From NCBI RefSeq assembly GCF_000444135.1, contig NZ_ATDK01000048.1, forward strand, positions 1 to 64,000: a stretch of 64,000 nucleotides of DNA, written 5' to 3'. Shown here one piece after another: positions 27,320 through 36,303 of the stretch (its first letter is position 1; every line of letters starts with the position of its first letter). A program made the translations under genes and the position numbers. Source of the DNA: Pseudomonas avellanae BPIC 631. Lineage in GTDB: Bacteria; Pseudomonadota; Gammaproteobacteria; Pseudomonadales; Pseudomonadaceae. Under the pieces are notes generated by a model that worked only from the letters and a program-made list of their open reading frames with translations, did no database searches and was not told the DNA's origin.

Positions 27320-28046
27320 GCCTTGCGTGATCATTCCGGTGTTCGACCACGAGCTGGCCGTGCCCGACGTCGTCAAGGCCGTGCGCGCAGCCGGGCTGCC
27401 CTGCGTGTTGGTGGACGACGCCAGCAGCCCGGCCTGCGCCGCCGTGTTGCAGCAACTGGCGCAAGCCGAGGACATTTATCTGGTGCGCTTGCCGGTCAAC
27501 CAAGGCAAGGGCGGCGCGGTCATGGCCGGTTTCAGAGAAGCGGCGCGGCTGGGTTTCAGCCACGCTTTGCAGGTCGATGCCGACGGCCAGCATGACCTGA
27601 GCGATATTCCGGTGTTTCTGGAGCAGTCGCGTCAGTACCCCGAAGCACTGATTTGCGGTTATCCGCAATACGACGCAAGCGTGCCGAAAGGTCGTCTGTA
27701 CGCCCGCTATCTCACCCACGTCTGGGTATGGATCAACACGCTGTCGTTGCAGATTCGCGACTCGATGTGCGGTTTTCGCCTGTACCCGCTGGCGCCGGTG
27801 CTCACGCTGATCGACGCGGTGCGGATCGGCAAGCGCATGGATTTCGATTCGGAGATCCTCGTGCGCCTGGCGTGGCGCGGTCAGGCGATGCGCTGGCTGC
27901 CAACCCGCGTTCACTATCCACAGGACGGCCTGTCGCATTTCCGTTTGTTTCACGACAACGCGCTGATCTCGAAGATGCACACCAAACTGTTCTTCGGCAT
28001 GCTGATGCGCCTGCCTGCAATCCTCTGGCGACGGTGGCGCTCATGA
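27312..28046 (+). CDS. Glycosyltransferase family 2
   Basis: 244 residues: GT-A fold with CVIIPVFDHELAVPDVV, LVDDASSPACAAVL, NQGKGGAVMAGF, and LQVDADGQHD (the DxD metal/nucleotide-sugar motif), like polyprenol-phosphate sugar transferases. The start ATG (MHKPCVII) overlaps the ligase by 8 bases; earlier in-frame codons lie inside it. Probably adds a sugar to the polyene or its anchor. Where the E. coli cluster has a transferase-acyltransferase protein, this genome has two overlapping genes. Confidence 0.87.
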   Translation: MHKPCVIIPVFDHELAVPDVVKAVRAAGLPCVLVDDASSPACAAVLQQLAQAEDIYLVRLPVNQGKGGAVMAGFREAARLGFSHALQVDADGQHDLSDIPVFLEQSRQYPEALICGYPQYDASVPKGRLYARYLTHVWVWINTLSLQIRDSMCGFRLYPLAPVLTLIDAVRIGKRMDFDSEILVRLAWRGQAMRWLPTRVHYPQDGLSHFRLFHDNALISKMHTKLFFGMLMRLPAILWRRWRS

Positions 28047-28990
28047 GCATCGACAAATCGCCCAAGGAGCATTGGGCCAGTCACCAGGAGCGCGGCAGCT
28101 TCATGCTCATGAAGCTCACTGCCTGGGGCATGCGCGTGCTCGGCCGTCGCCTGCTCACCCCGGTGCTGTATGGCATCGTGCTGTATTTCTTCGTGTTCGG
28201 CCGTCGTGCCCGGCACAGCATTTGGGAATACCAACAGCGCCTGGCGGGCTGGAGCGCCCGGCCTGAACTGCGCCCAAGCCAACGGCGGGTGTTCGGCCAG
28301 TTCATGGCATTCGCCGAAGCGCTGCTCGACAAGCTCGACGTGTGGAACGGCAAGCTGGGTATCGAGCAGATCGAGATCATCGACCCGGCATTGCTGCGCC
28401 AGAGCCTGCGTGGCGCAAGCGGCCAGATGCTGGTGGGCGCGCACCTGGGCAACCTTGAGGTGTGCCGCGCGCTGGCCGAACTCGGCGAAAAAATCACCAT
28501 GAACGTGCTGGTGCACACCAAGCACGCCGAACGCTTCAATCGTCTGCTCGGTGAAGCCGGGGCAACCAACCTGCGGTTGATTCAGGTCAGCGAGCTGGAC
28601 CCGGCGATCATGCTGCAACTCAGCCAGCGTCTGGACGAAGGCGAGTGGCTGGCCATCGCCGGTGACCGCGTTGCGCTACACGGCGGGCGCAACGTGCGGG
28701 TCGACTTTCTCGGCCAGCCCGCGACGTTCCCGCAGGGCCCGTGGCTGCTGGCCGGTCTGCTCAAGTGCCCGGTCAATCTGTTTTTCTGCCTGAAAGGCCC
28801 GAAGGGCTATCGGGTGATTCTCGAACCGTTCGCCGACGCCATCGAATGGCGTCGCAGCGACCGCGCTCAGGTGATCGCCCACTGGGCCACGCGCTATGCC
28901 GAGCGCCTGGGTCACTACTGCCTGGAAGCGCCACAGCAGTGGTTCAATTTCTACCCATTCTGGAAGTCCGATGACGAATCAAGCTCCTGA
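28043..28990 (+). CDS. LpxL/HtrB-like acyltransferase
   Basis: 315 residues of the lipid A late-acyltransferase family: one N-terminal membrane segment (residues ~30-55), MLVGAHLGNLEVCRAL with the HxxxxE catalytic pair, a WLAIAGDRVALHGGRNVRVDFLGQPATFPQGP region, and NLFFCLKGPKGYRVIL. Likely transfers a fatty acyl or polyenoyl chain onto the glycosylated carrier, anchoring it in the outer membrane. ATG overlaps the glycosyltransferase stop (ATGA). Confidence 0.87.
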   Translation: MSIDKSPKEHWASHQERGSFMLMKLTAWGMRVLGRRLLTPVLYGIVLYFFVFGRRARHSIWEYQQRLAGWSARPELRPSQRRVFGQFMAFAEALLDKLDVWNGKLGIEQIEIIDPALLRQSLRGASGQMLVGAHLGNLEVCRALAELGEKITMNVLVHTKHAERFNRLLGEAGATNLRLIQVSELDPAIMLQLSQRLDEGEWLAIAGDRVALHGGRNVRVDFLGQPATFPQGPWLLAGLLKCPVNLFFCLKGPKGYRVILEPFADAIEWRRSDRAQVIAHWATRYAERLGHYCLEAPQQWFNFYPFWKSDDESSS

Positions 28991-30518
28991 CCCGATCATG
29001 TTCGGCAAACGCGCCCTGTGTATTGAAGACGTGCTGGCCCTGGCCAATCGTCTGGCACCGAGCGCGCTGCAAGGCGACGATGAATTTCGCGCACGCATCG
29101 CCAGGGGCGCGCAGTTTCTCGATTCGTTGTTGGACAAGGAAGGCGTGATCTACGGCGTCACCACCGGTTACGGCGATTCCTGCGTGGTAGCTGTGCCGCT
29201 GGAGCATGTCGAGGCGCTGCCGCGTCATCTGTATACGTTTCACGGTTGCGGGCTGGGTAAACTGCTCGACGCCCAGGCCACCCGCGCGTTGCTGGCGGCG
29301 CGCTTGCAGTCGTTGTGTCAGGGCGTTTCCGGGGTGCGGATCGAACTGCTCGAGCGTTTGCAGGCGTTTATCGATCAGGACGTGCTGCCGTTGATCCCGG
29401 AAGAAGGCTCGGTGGGTGCCAGCGGTGATCTGACGCCGCTGTCGTACGTGGCCGCGACCCTGTCCGGTGAGCGCGAGGTGATGTTCCGTGGCGAGCGCCT
29501 TTTGGCCAGCGACGTGCATCGCGAACTGGGCTGGACGCCGCTGGTGCTGCGCCCCAAGGAAGCACTGGCGCTGATGAACGGCACGGCGCTGATGACCGGC
29601 ATTGCCTGCCTGGCCTTCGCCCGCGCCGATTACCTGCTGCAACTGGCCACCCGCATCACCGCGATGAATGTGGTGGCGCTGCAAGGCAATCCGGAGCACT
29701 TCGACGAGCGCCTGTTCGCCGCCAAGCCGCATCCGGGCCAGATGCAGGTGGCGGCGTGGCTGCGTCAGGACCTGGCCATCGACGCGCCAACCGCCCCGCT
29801 GCATCGCTTGCAGGATCGCTATTCGCTGCGCTGCGCACCCCATGTGCTGGGCGTGCTGGCCGACAGCCTGAACTGGCTGCGTTCGTTCATCGAAATCGAA
29901 CTGAACAGTGCCAATGACAACCCTATTATCGATGCCGAAGCCGAGCGCGTGCTGCACGGCGGGCATTTTTACGGCGGGCATATCGCCTTTGCGATGGACA
30001 GCCTGAAAACCCTGGTGGCCAACGTCGCGGACTTGCTCGACCGGCAACTGGCGCTGCTGGTGGACGAGCGCTACAACCACGGCTTGCCGAGCAACCTGTC
30101 GGGGGCCAGCGCCGAGCGGGCGATGCTCAATCATGGCTTCAAGGCAGTGCAGATCGGCACCAGCGCGTGGACCGCCGAAGCGCTGAAAAATACCATGCCG
30201 GCCAGTGTGTTCTCGCGTTCCACCGAATGCCACAATCAGGACAAGGTGAGCATGGGCACAATCGCTGCGCGTGACGCCATCCGTGTACTGGAGCTGACCG
30301 AACAGGTTGCCGCCGCCACGTTGATAGCCGCCAATCAGGGCGTGTGGCTGCGCAGCAAGGCCGCCGATGCGCGCCCGCTGCCACCGGCGCTGGCCAGCAT
30401 GCACGCAGAACTGAGCGAAGACTTTGCTCCGGTCATCGAAGACCGTGCACTGGAAAGCGAACTGCGCCTGTGCCTGAAACACATCGCCAACCGCCGCTGG
30501 AGGTTGCATGCGCAGTAA
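28971..30518 (+). CDS. Aromatic amino acid ammonia-lyase homologue (HAL/PAL/TAL family)
   Basis: 515 residues; MIO prosthetic group from Ala150-Ser151-Gly152 in GSVGASGDLTPL; catalytic Tyr61 in YGVTTGYG; QDRYSLR near residue 283. The ring-selectivity pair is Phe90-His91 in LYTFHGCGLG. Where histidine lyases carry an essential Glu (QEDHVSM) this has HNQDKVSMG with Gln423, as in PAL/TAL. So a phenylalanine or tyrosine substrate is more likely than histidine, giving a cinnamate or coumarate starter for the polyene. Overlaps the upstream gene by 20 bases. Flexirubin and some APE clusters also carry such an enzyme. Confidence 0.86.
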   Translation: MTNQAPDPIMFGKRALCIEDVLALANRLAPSALQGDDEFRARIARGAQFLDSLLDKEGVIYGVTTGYGDSCVVAVPLEHVEALPRHLYTFHGCGLGKLLDAQATRALLAARLQSLCQGVSGVRIELLERLQAFIDQDVLPLIPEEGSVGASGDLTPLSYVAATLSGEREVMFRGERLLASDVHRELGWTPLVLRPKEALALMNGTALMTGIACLAFARADYLLQLATRITAMNVVALQGNPEHFDERLFAAKPHPGQMQVAAWLRQDLAIDAPTAPLHRLQDRYSLRCAPHVLGVLADSLNWLRSFIEIELNSANDNPIIDAEAERVLHGGHFYGGHIAFAMDSLKTLVANVADLLDRQLALLVDERYNHGLPSNLSGASAERAMLNHGFKAVQIGTSAWTAEALKNTMPASVFSRSTECHNQDKVSMGTIAARDAIRVLELTEQVAAATLIAANQGVWLRSKAADARPLPPALASMHAELSEDFAPVIEDRALESELRLCLKHIANRRWRLHAQ

Positions 30519-30933
30519 GGGTTTTCTGCACCTGGACACTGAAATCGTGGTGCCGTTTTTCGACGTCGACATGATGAACATCGTCTGGCACGGGCATTAC
30601 GTCAAATACTTGGAAGTGGCGCGCTGCGCACTGCTCGACCACATTGGCCATAACTACATGCACATGCTCGAATCCGGTTATGGTTGGCCGGTGATCGACC
30701 TGCAATTGCGCTATGTGCGCAGTGCCGTGTTCGGCCAGAAGCTTAACGTGCGCGCCAGTCTGGTGGAGTGGGAGAACCGCTTGAAAATCAACTATCTGAT
30801 CACCGACGCCGACACCGGCGAGCGCCTGACCCGTGCCAGCACCGTGCAGGTCGCAGTTGACCGCGACAGCCACGAAATGCAACTGGCCTCGCCGCAGGTC
30901 TTTATCGATGCCGTAAAGAGAGCCTTGCCATGA
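30508..30933 (+). CDS. apeK: Thioesterase, 4HBT hotdog, ApeK type
   Basis: 141 residues. VPFFDVDMMNIVWHGHYVKYLEVAR is the 4-hydroxybenzoyl-CoA thioesterase signature (catalytic Asp, then WHGHY). Probably releases or edits acyl chains on the ACPs; cytosolic. Overlaps the lyase gene by 11 bases and the LolA-like gene by 4. Confidence 0.9.
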   Translation: MRSKGFLHLDTEIVVPFFDVDMMNIVWHGHYVKYLEVARCALLDHIGHNYMHMLESGYGWPVIDLQLRYVRSAVFGQKLNVRASLVEWENRLKINYLITDADTGERLTRASTVQVAVDRDSHEMQLASPQVFIDAVKRALP

Positions 30934-31541
30934 AGCGTCCGTTACGTGCCTTGATACTGCTGGGTTTGCTGTGCCTATCTTCAGTGGCGCAGGCTTTCGA
31001 CCTGCAACAACTGAGCGACCAACTGGCCAAACCTGCGGTGGTGCAAGGCCGTTTCATTCAGGAAAAACACCTGCGCGCCCTGCCGCAGCCGCTGCTCAGC
31101 AAGGGCCGTTTTGTGCTCGCCAGGGATTTCGGCCTGCTCTGGCTGCTGGAAACACCGCTGAAACAGGATTACCGCATCAACGCCACCGGCATTGCCCGGC
31201 GCGAAACCGTCGGTGATGTCAGTACCTGGAAACCGGTGCCAAACAAAAATGCCGGCGCCGAGCAAAACCGCTTGTTTCTGGCCGTGCTGCAAGGCGACAG
31301 CAGCGGCCTGCAACGGGATTTCGACTTGCAGCTCAAGGGCGAAGCGAACGCCTGGCACCTCACGCTGACACCGCGCTCGCTGTTGCTGCAACAGGTGTTC
31401 AGGCAGATCAACATTGATGGCGGCGAGCTGGTCCAGCGCATTGAACTGCTGGAAACCCAAGGCGACAGCACAGTCCTGAAAATGATCGACAGCAACAGCG
31501 CCCCCACCCTGACCGATGCGCAGCGTAATGACTTCAACTGA
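30930..31541 (+). CDS. apeL: LolA-like outer-membrane carrier, ApeL type
   Basis: 203 residues with a cleavable signal (MKRPLRALILLGLLCLSSVAQA-FD) and the LolA/LppC-type fold (VVQGRFIQEKHLRALPQPLLSKG, FGLLWLLETPLKQDYRI). A periplasmic lipid chaperone that would hand the polyene lipid from the MMPL exporter to the outer membrane. Overlaps apeK by 4 bases and the exporter by 14. Confidence 0.87.
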   Translation: MKRPLRALILLGLLCLSSVAQAFDLQQLSDQLAKPAVVQGRFIQEKHLRALPQPLLSKGRFVLARDFGLLWLLETPLKQDYRINATGIARRETVGDVSTWKPVPNKNAGAEQNRLFLAVLQGDSSGLQRDFDLQLKGEANAWHLTLTPRSLLLQQVFRQINIDGGELVQRIELLETQGDSTVLKMIDSNSAPTLTDAQRNDFN

Positions 31542-33888
31542 GCGGCTGCTGCCGAGGCTGTTCCTGCTGATTCTGGCGGGCGTACTGGCGCTGGCAGGCT
31601 GGCAGTGGCACGACCGCTCGCCGTTGTCGGCCAACCTCATGGAGCTGGTGCCCGGCACTGACAATGACGCACTGGTAACGAGCGCCGAAAAGCGCATGCA
31701 GGCGCCGCTCAATCGCGAAATGCTGGTGCTGGTCGGCCATGCTGATCGCCAGCAAGCCGTGGAGCTGGCGCGCACGCTGGCCGAACAATGGCAAGCCAGC
31801 GGCTTGTTCGAGAAGGTCCAGTGGACGTTGCAAGCCGATCTGCCCGCGCTGCGCACCCAGTTGCTGCAAGGCCGAATCGCCATGTTGCCAGCCGTGGACC
31901 GCACACTGCTGATCGACGACCCGAAGGCCTTCATCGAGCAGCGCGTGCAAACCCTGTTCGACCCGTTTGCCGGTTTCAGCCTGGTGCCGGGCCAGGATGA
32001 CTGGCTGGGCCTGACCGGACGTATTCAGAACGGGCTGCCGAAACAGGGCTCGGTCGAGGCGGACCTGGCCAGCGGCGCGCTGATTGCGACCGCCGAAGAT
32101 AAAAGCTGGGTGCTGCTACGCTCGCGAACCCGCAGCGATGCGTTCGACATGCACTTGCCCGGCCAGGTCGCCGACCTGCTGGCAAAAGCGCGGGTGCAGG
32201 CCGGTCAGGCAGGCGGTCAGTTGCTGGCCGCCAGCGGCCTGTTGTACGCCGCAGACGGTCAGAAGCAAGCCAGCCGCGAGATCACCTGGGTGGGCGGTGG
32301 CGCAACGGTTGGCATCCTGTTGCTGCTGTTGCTGGCCTTCCGACGCTGGAGCGTGCTGCTGGCCTTTGTTCCGGTTATGGTCGGCATGCTGTTTGGTGCG
32401 GTGGCCTGCGTGGCGCTGTTTGGCAGCATGCACGTCATGACGCTGGTGCTGGGTTCCAGCCTGATCGGCGTGGCGGTGGACTACCCGCTGCATTACCTGT
32501 CGAAAAGCTGGAGCATGAAGCGTTGGCGCAGCTGGCCCGCCCTGCGCCTGACCCTGCCGGGGCTGAGCCTGAGCCTGATCACCAGTTGCATCGGCTACCT
32601 TGCCCTGGCCTGGACGCCGTTCCCGGCGCTGACACAAATTGCCGTGTTCTCGGCGGCCGGGCTGATCGGTGCCTACCTGACAGCCGTCTGCCTGTTGCCG
32701 GCATTGCTCGCCAGGGTAGAGATTCGCCCCGCGCAATGGCCGCTGAAACTGGCGCAACAGATGCTCGATTGCCGCGCGGCATTGTTGCAACGCATCAGCA
32801 CGCCGATCCTGTTGGCGCTGCTGCTGGCCTTCTGTGGCGGCGGGCTCTGGCACCTGACCACCAAGAACGATATTCGCCAATGGGTCTCGGCACCTCAGGC
32901 GCTGACCGACGAAGCGCAAGCCATCGCGCGGATTACCGGTTATCAGCCCACCAGCCAGTTCTTTCTGGTGCGCGGCAAGGACCAACAGCAGTTGCTCGAC
33001 CGCCAGTCGGCGCTGACCCAGCGCCTCGATCAACTGATCAGCCTGGACAAGCTGCAAGGCTACATGGCGATCAATCAGTTGCTCGATTCGCCAGCCGAAC
33101 AACAGGCGACCCGCGACGCGCTGGGCAAATTGCCGCAACACTGGACGTCACTGGTGCAGCTCGGCGTTCCGGCCAATGCCTTGAAAACCGAACTCGCTCA
33201 ATTGCTGGCACTGCCGACGCAAGACATCGATCAGGCGCTTCAAGGCCCGCTCAGCGAACCGTGGCGCACGCTCTGGCTGGGCGCTAGCGAAGACGCCGAA
33301 GGCGATCCACAGGTAGCCAGCATCGTCAGCCTGCGCGGCCTGAACAGCATGGCGTTGCTGCGCGTGCAAGCCATCGGCCTGGAAGGTGTGCAACTGGTGG
33401 ACCGCCTGGGTGAACTCAGCGATGTGTTCGCCCACACGCAAATCAGCGCAGCCGAATTGAAGCTGGCCTCGTGTGTGCTGATCGTCCTGCTGCTGATCGC
33501 CCCGTTCGGCTTCAATGGCGCGTTGCGCATCGTCGCCCTGCCCTTGCTCGCCGCCTTGTGCAGCCTTGCCAGCCTGGGTTGGCTCGGCCAGCCGCTGACC
33601 CTGTTCAGCCTGTTCGGCCTGCTGCTGGTCACGGCGATCAGTGTCGATTACGCGATTCTGATGCGCGAGCAGATCGGCGGCGCGGCGGTCAGCCTGCTGG
33701 GCACCCTGCTGGCGGCGGTCACCACCTGGCTGTCGTTCGGGTTGCTGGCCATTTCCGGCACGCCAGCTATCAGCAATTTCGGTCTGTCGGTCAGCCTGGG
33801 CCTGGCCTTCAGTTTTCTACTGGCACCGTGGGCCAGCCCGCGAAAAACCGCTCGCACGCAGGTCAACTCAGGGGCACCGCACGCATGA
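31528..33888 (+). CDS. apeM: MMPL/RND-type exporter, ApeM type
   Basis: 786 residues with the MMPL layout: N-terminal helix, a large periplasmic loop, about five helices (~270-410; GGATVGILLLLLLAF, VLGSSLIGVAVDYPLHYL), a second loop, and another five (~640-780; FSLFGLLLVTAISVDYAILM). The paired VDYPLHY and VDYAILM motifs carry the Asp-Tyr pair in the proton-relay helix of this family. Proposed to lift the polyene lipid out of the inner membrane. In-frame ATG codons at 31,516 and 31,528 are both possible; I choose the second. Confidence 0.88.
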   Translation: MTSTERLLPRLFLLILAGVLALAGWQWHDRSPLSANLMELVPGTDNDALVTSAEKRMQAPLNREMLVLVGHADRQQAVELARTLAEQWQASGLFEKVQWTLQADLPALRTQLLQGRIAMLPAVDRTLLIDDPKAFIEQRVQTLFDPFAGFSLVPGQDDWLGLTGRIQNGLPKQGSVEADLASGALIATAEDKSWVLLRSRTRSDAFDMHLPGQVADLLAKARVQAGQAGGQLLAASGLLYAADGQKQASREITWVGGGATVGILLLLLLAFRRWSVLLAFVPVMVGMLFGAVACVALFGSMHVMTLVLGSSLIGVAVDYPLHYLSKSWSMKRWRSWPALRLTLPGLSLSLITSCIGYLALAWTPFPALTQIAVFSAAGLIGAYLTAVCLLPALLARVEIRPAQWPLKLAQQMLDCRAALLQRISTPILLALLLAFCGGGLWHLTTKNDIRQWVSAPQALTDEAQAIARITGYQPTSQFFLVRGKDQQQLLDRQSALTQRLDQLISLDKLQGYMAINQLLDSPAEQQATRDALGKLPQHWTSLVQLGVPANALKTELAQLLALPTQDIDQALQGPLSEPWRTLWLGASEDAEGDPQVASIVSLRGLNSMALLRVQAIGLEGVQLVDRLGELSDVFAHTQISAAELKLASCVLIVLLLIAPFGFNGALRIVALPLLAALCSLASLGWLGQPLTLFSLFGLLLVTAISVDYAILMREQIGGAAVSLLGTLLAAVTTWLSFGLLAISGTPAISNFGLSVSLGLAFSFLLAPWASPRKTARTQVNSGAPHA

Positions 33889-35069
33889 TGGTCGTGGCGT
33901 TCTGGCTGATGGCGCTGGCCTTGTTCGCGCTGGCCACTTGGGCAGGTCGGCAATTGGGCCTGATCCCTATCGTCAGCCAACTGCTGCTGGCAACCTTCGG
34001 TTTGCCGCTGCTGATGCTGTTCTGGATAGAACCCCACTGGCAACTCAGCGGCGCGCAACTGGTGTCTCCCGTCTGGCTGAAAAGCCTGTATGGCTTGGCA
34101 TTTGCCATCGTGCTGGGGCAGATTCTCAGCGATGTGATCGACCTGCGGCTTGACCGCCAAAGCCTGAAAATCGCCGTGCCGAGCTTTCTGGTCCCGTTTC
34201 TGAGCGGGCTGGCCTGTGCCGCATGGCTGCTGCCGGAGCAGGCCTGGATCAGTTCGCTGGCCATCGGGCTGGTGTTTGCCATCACTGCGATCCCGGTGCT
34301 TTACCTGTATCTGCACCACATCGATTACCCGCCTGCCGCCACTCGCCGCCTGGTGCAGACCGCGATTCTTATCGACCTGACCTGCTGGAGCCTGTTCGCC
34401 ATCGCCCAAGGCAGCCTGCACCTGAGTAGCCTGTTGTTGCCGCTGCTGGGAGCCTGCGTGCCGCTGCTGTTCTGCTTGCTGCGTTTGCGCCAGCCGCTGC
34501 TCTACAGCCTGACGTTTTTCATTCTGCTAATGGTCGCCGAGCATTACCGGCTCAACGCGCTGATTTTCGGTATTGGCTATCTGCTGTGCATGGCGCGCCT
34601 CGGCCAGGCCTGGGTGCCGCCGCTGAGCGCCGCACAGTTGGGCTTTCTGCAAAACCGTCTGGCCATCCCGCTGCTGCTGACCTTCGGCATCGTGCAGATC
34701 AACGTGCACAGCGCCCTCGGCGAATTGAGCGCACTGCAATTGGCCGCGCTGATCGTGCTGCCGATTGGCAGCAAGCTGCTCGGCAACTGGATTGGCCTGC
34801 GCTGGGCACCGCCGTCGTTCGCCGGGGCCAGCCGCTGGCGTGAAAGCGTGCTGCTGAACATTCGTGTGAACATTCGTGGCTTGAGCGAAATCGTTTTCCT
34901 CAATCTGCTGCTGCAACAGCAACTCATCAGCCCGGCGCTGTATTTCGCCCTGATGCTGATGGGCCTGCTCGCGACGCTGCTGCCGGCACTCACCGGCATG
35001 GGTCGCGTTACCGTGCAGCCCTCCCTTGCAACCGCCAAACCGGAAAGGAATACCTGTGCCCATCACTGA
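33885..35069 (+). CDS. CPA2-type cation:proton antiporter homologue within the APE operon
   Basis: 394 residues, about eleven hydrophobic helices. FAITAIPVLYLYLHHIDY (residues ~131-148) matches the AxTAxPVL unwound helix of CPA2 exchangers, and NIRGLSEIVFLNLLLQQQLISPALYFALMLMGLLATLLPALTG matches their C-terminal helices (NxRGLxEL...ISPxLF). The usual Asp-Asp or Asn-Asp ion site reads ILIDLTCW here, so only Asp164 of the pair remains. An electroneutral exchanger or a repurposed transporter is inferred. Starts ATG overlapping the exporter stop (ATGATGG); a second ATG follows at once. Not a standard APE component. Confidence 0.7.
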   Translation: MMVVAFWLMALALFALATWAGRQLGLIPIVSQLLLATFGLPLLMLFWIEPHWQLSGAQLVSPVWLKSLYGLAFAIVLGQILSDVIDLRLDRQSLKIAVPSFLVPFLSGLACAAWLLPEQAWISSLAIGLVFAITAIPVLYLYLHHIDYPPAATRRLVQTAILIDLTCWSLFAIAQGSLHLSSLLLPLLGACVPLLFCLLRLRQPLLYSLTFFILLMVAEHYRLNALIFGIGYLLCMARLGQAWVPPLSAAQLGFLQNRLAIPLLLTFGIVQINVHSALGELSALQLAALIVLPIGSKLLGNWIGLRWAPPSFAGASRWRESVLLNIRVNIRGLSEIVFLNLLLQQQLISPALYFALMLMGLLATLLPALTGMGRVTVQPSLATAKPERNTCAHH

Positions 35070-36303
35070 TAGGGAAATTCGTAAGGTCGTCGTCATCGGT
35101 GCCGGCCCTGCCGGGTCAATCGCTGCCGCCTTGCTCAAACGCCAGGGCCACGACGTGCTGATCATCGAGCGTCAGCTGTTTCCGCGCTTTTCGATCGGCG
35201 AAAGCCTGCTCTGCCATTGCCTGGACTTCGTCGAAGAAGCGGGGATGCTCGATGCGGTGAACGCCGCCGGCTTTCAGCGCAAGAACGGTGCAGCGTTTGC
35301 ACGCGGCGAGCAGTACAGCGATTTCGACTTTGGCGACACGTTCAGCAACGGCAAACCCACCACGTTTCAGGTGCAGCGCAGCGAGTTCGACAAACTGCTG
35401 GCCGATCAGGCCGAGTTGCAGGGCGTGGAGATCCGCTATCAGCAGGAAATCATCAGCGCCGACTTCGACGGCCCACAGCCGGTTTTGCAGGTAAGGCGCG
35501 AAGACGGCAGCGAATACAGCGTGCAGGCGACTTTTGTGCTGGACGCCAGCGGTTACGGCCGTGTGCTGCCGCGTTTGCTGGACCTGGAAGCGCCCTCGGG
35601 CTTTCCGCTGCGCCAGGCGGTGTTCACCCACGTTGAAGACCGCATCGAAAGCCCGCCTTTCGACCGCCAGAAGATCCTCGTCAGCATCCATCCGCAGCAA
35701 AGCGACGTGTGGTTCTGGTCGATCCCGTTCAGCGAGGGCCGCTGCTCGGTGGGCGTCGTGGCCTCGGCCGAGCGGTTCAAGGATAAGCCTGCCGATCTGG
35801 ACGCCTGCCTGCGCGCCTTTATCGATGAAACGCCGCAGTTGGCCAACGTGCTGAAAAATGCCGTCTGGGACACGCCTGCGCGAACCATCGGTGGCTACTC
35901 CGCGAACGTCAAAACCCTGCACGGCAATGGCTTTGCGCTGCTGGGCAATGCGGCAGAATTTCTCGACCCGGTATTTTCCTCGGGCGTGACCATCGCCATG
36001 CGCTCGGCGAGCATGGCCGCTGGCGTGCTGAACCGACAGTTGCAGGGCGAAAGCGTGGACTGGGAAACCGAGTTCGCCATCCCTCTGAAACGCGGCGTCG
36101 ATACCTTTCGGGCCTACGTCGAAGGCTGGTACAACGGCACGTTCCAGAGCGTGATTTTCTACCCCGAAAGCACCCCGGATATTCGCCGTATGATCAGCGC
36201 GATTCTGGCCGGTTATGCCTGGGACGAGCGCAACCCGTTTGTCAGCGAGCCAAAACGTCGCCTGCGCATGCTCTCGGAAATCTGTGCGGACGGCGGCTCA
36301 TGA
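35056..36303 (+). CDS. FAD-dependent halogenase-like oxidoreductase
   Basis: 415 residues from a GTG start with GGAAAGGA upstream; it overlaps the antiporter gene by 14 bases. Rossmann site VVVIGAGPAGSIAA at residues 11-24, FPRFSIGESLL at 42-52, Lys76 in GFQRKNGA, and WFWSIP at 219-224. The last two match the catalytic-lysine neighbourhood and WxWxIP signature of flavin-dependent halogenases such as the CndH group; GNAAEFLDPVFSSGV is the second flavin contact. Suggests halogenation of the aromatic end group, as in brominated xanthomonadins. A hydroxylase role is the main alternative. Confidence 0.8.
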   Translation: MPITDREIRKVVVIGAGPAGSIAAALLKRQGHDVLIIERQLFPRFSIGESLLCHCLDFVEEAGMLDAVNAAGFQRKNGAAFARGEQYSDFDFGDTFSNGKPTTFQVQRSEFDKLLADQAELQGVEIRYQQEIISADFDGPQPVLQVRREDGSEYSVQATFVLDASGYGRVLPRLLDLEAPSGFPLRQAVFTHVEDRIESPPFDRQKILVSIHPQQSDVWFWSIPFSEGRCSVGVVASAERFKDKPADLDACLRAFIDETPQLANVLKNAVWDTPARTIGGYSANVKTLHGNGFALLGNAAEFLDPVFSSGVTIAMRSASMAAGVLNRQLQGESVDWETEFAIPLKRGVDTFRAYVEGWYNGTFQSVIFYPESTPDIRRMISAILAGYAWDERNPFVSEPKRRLRMLSEICADGGS

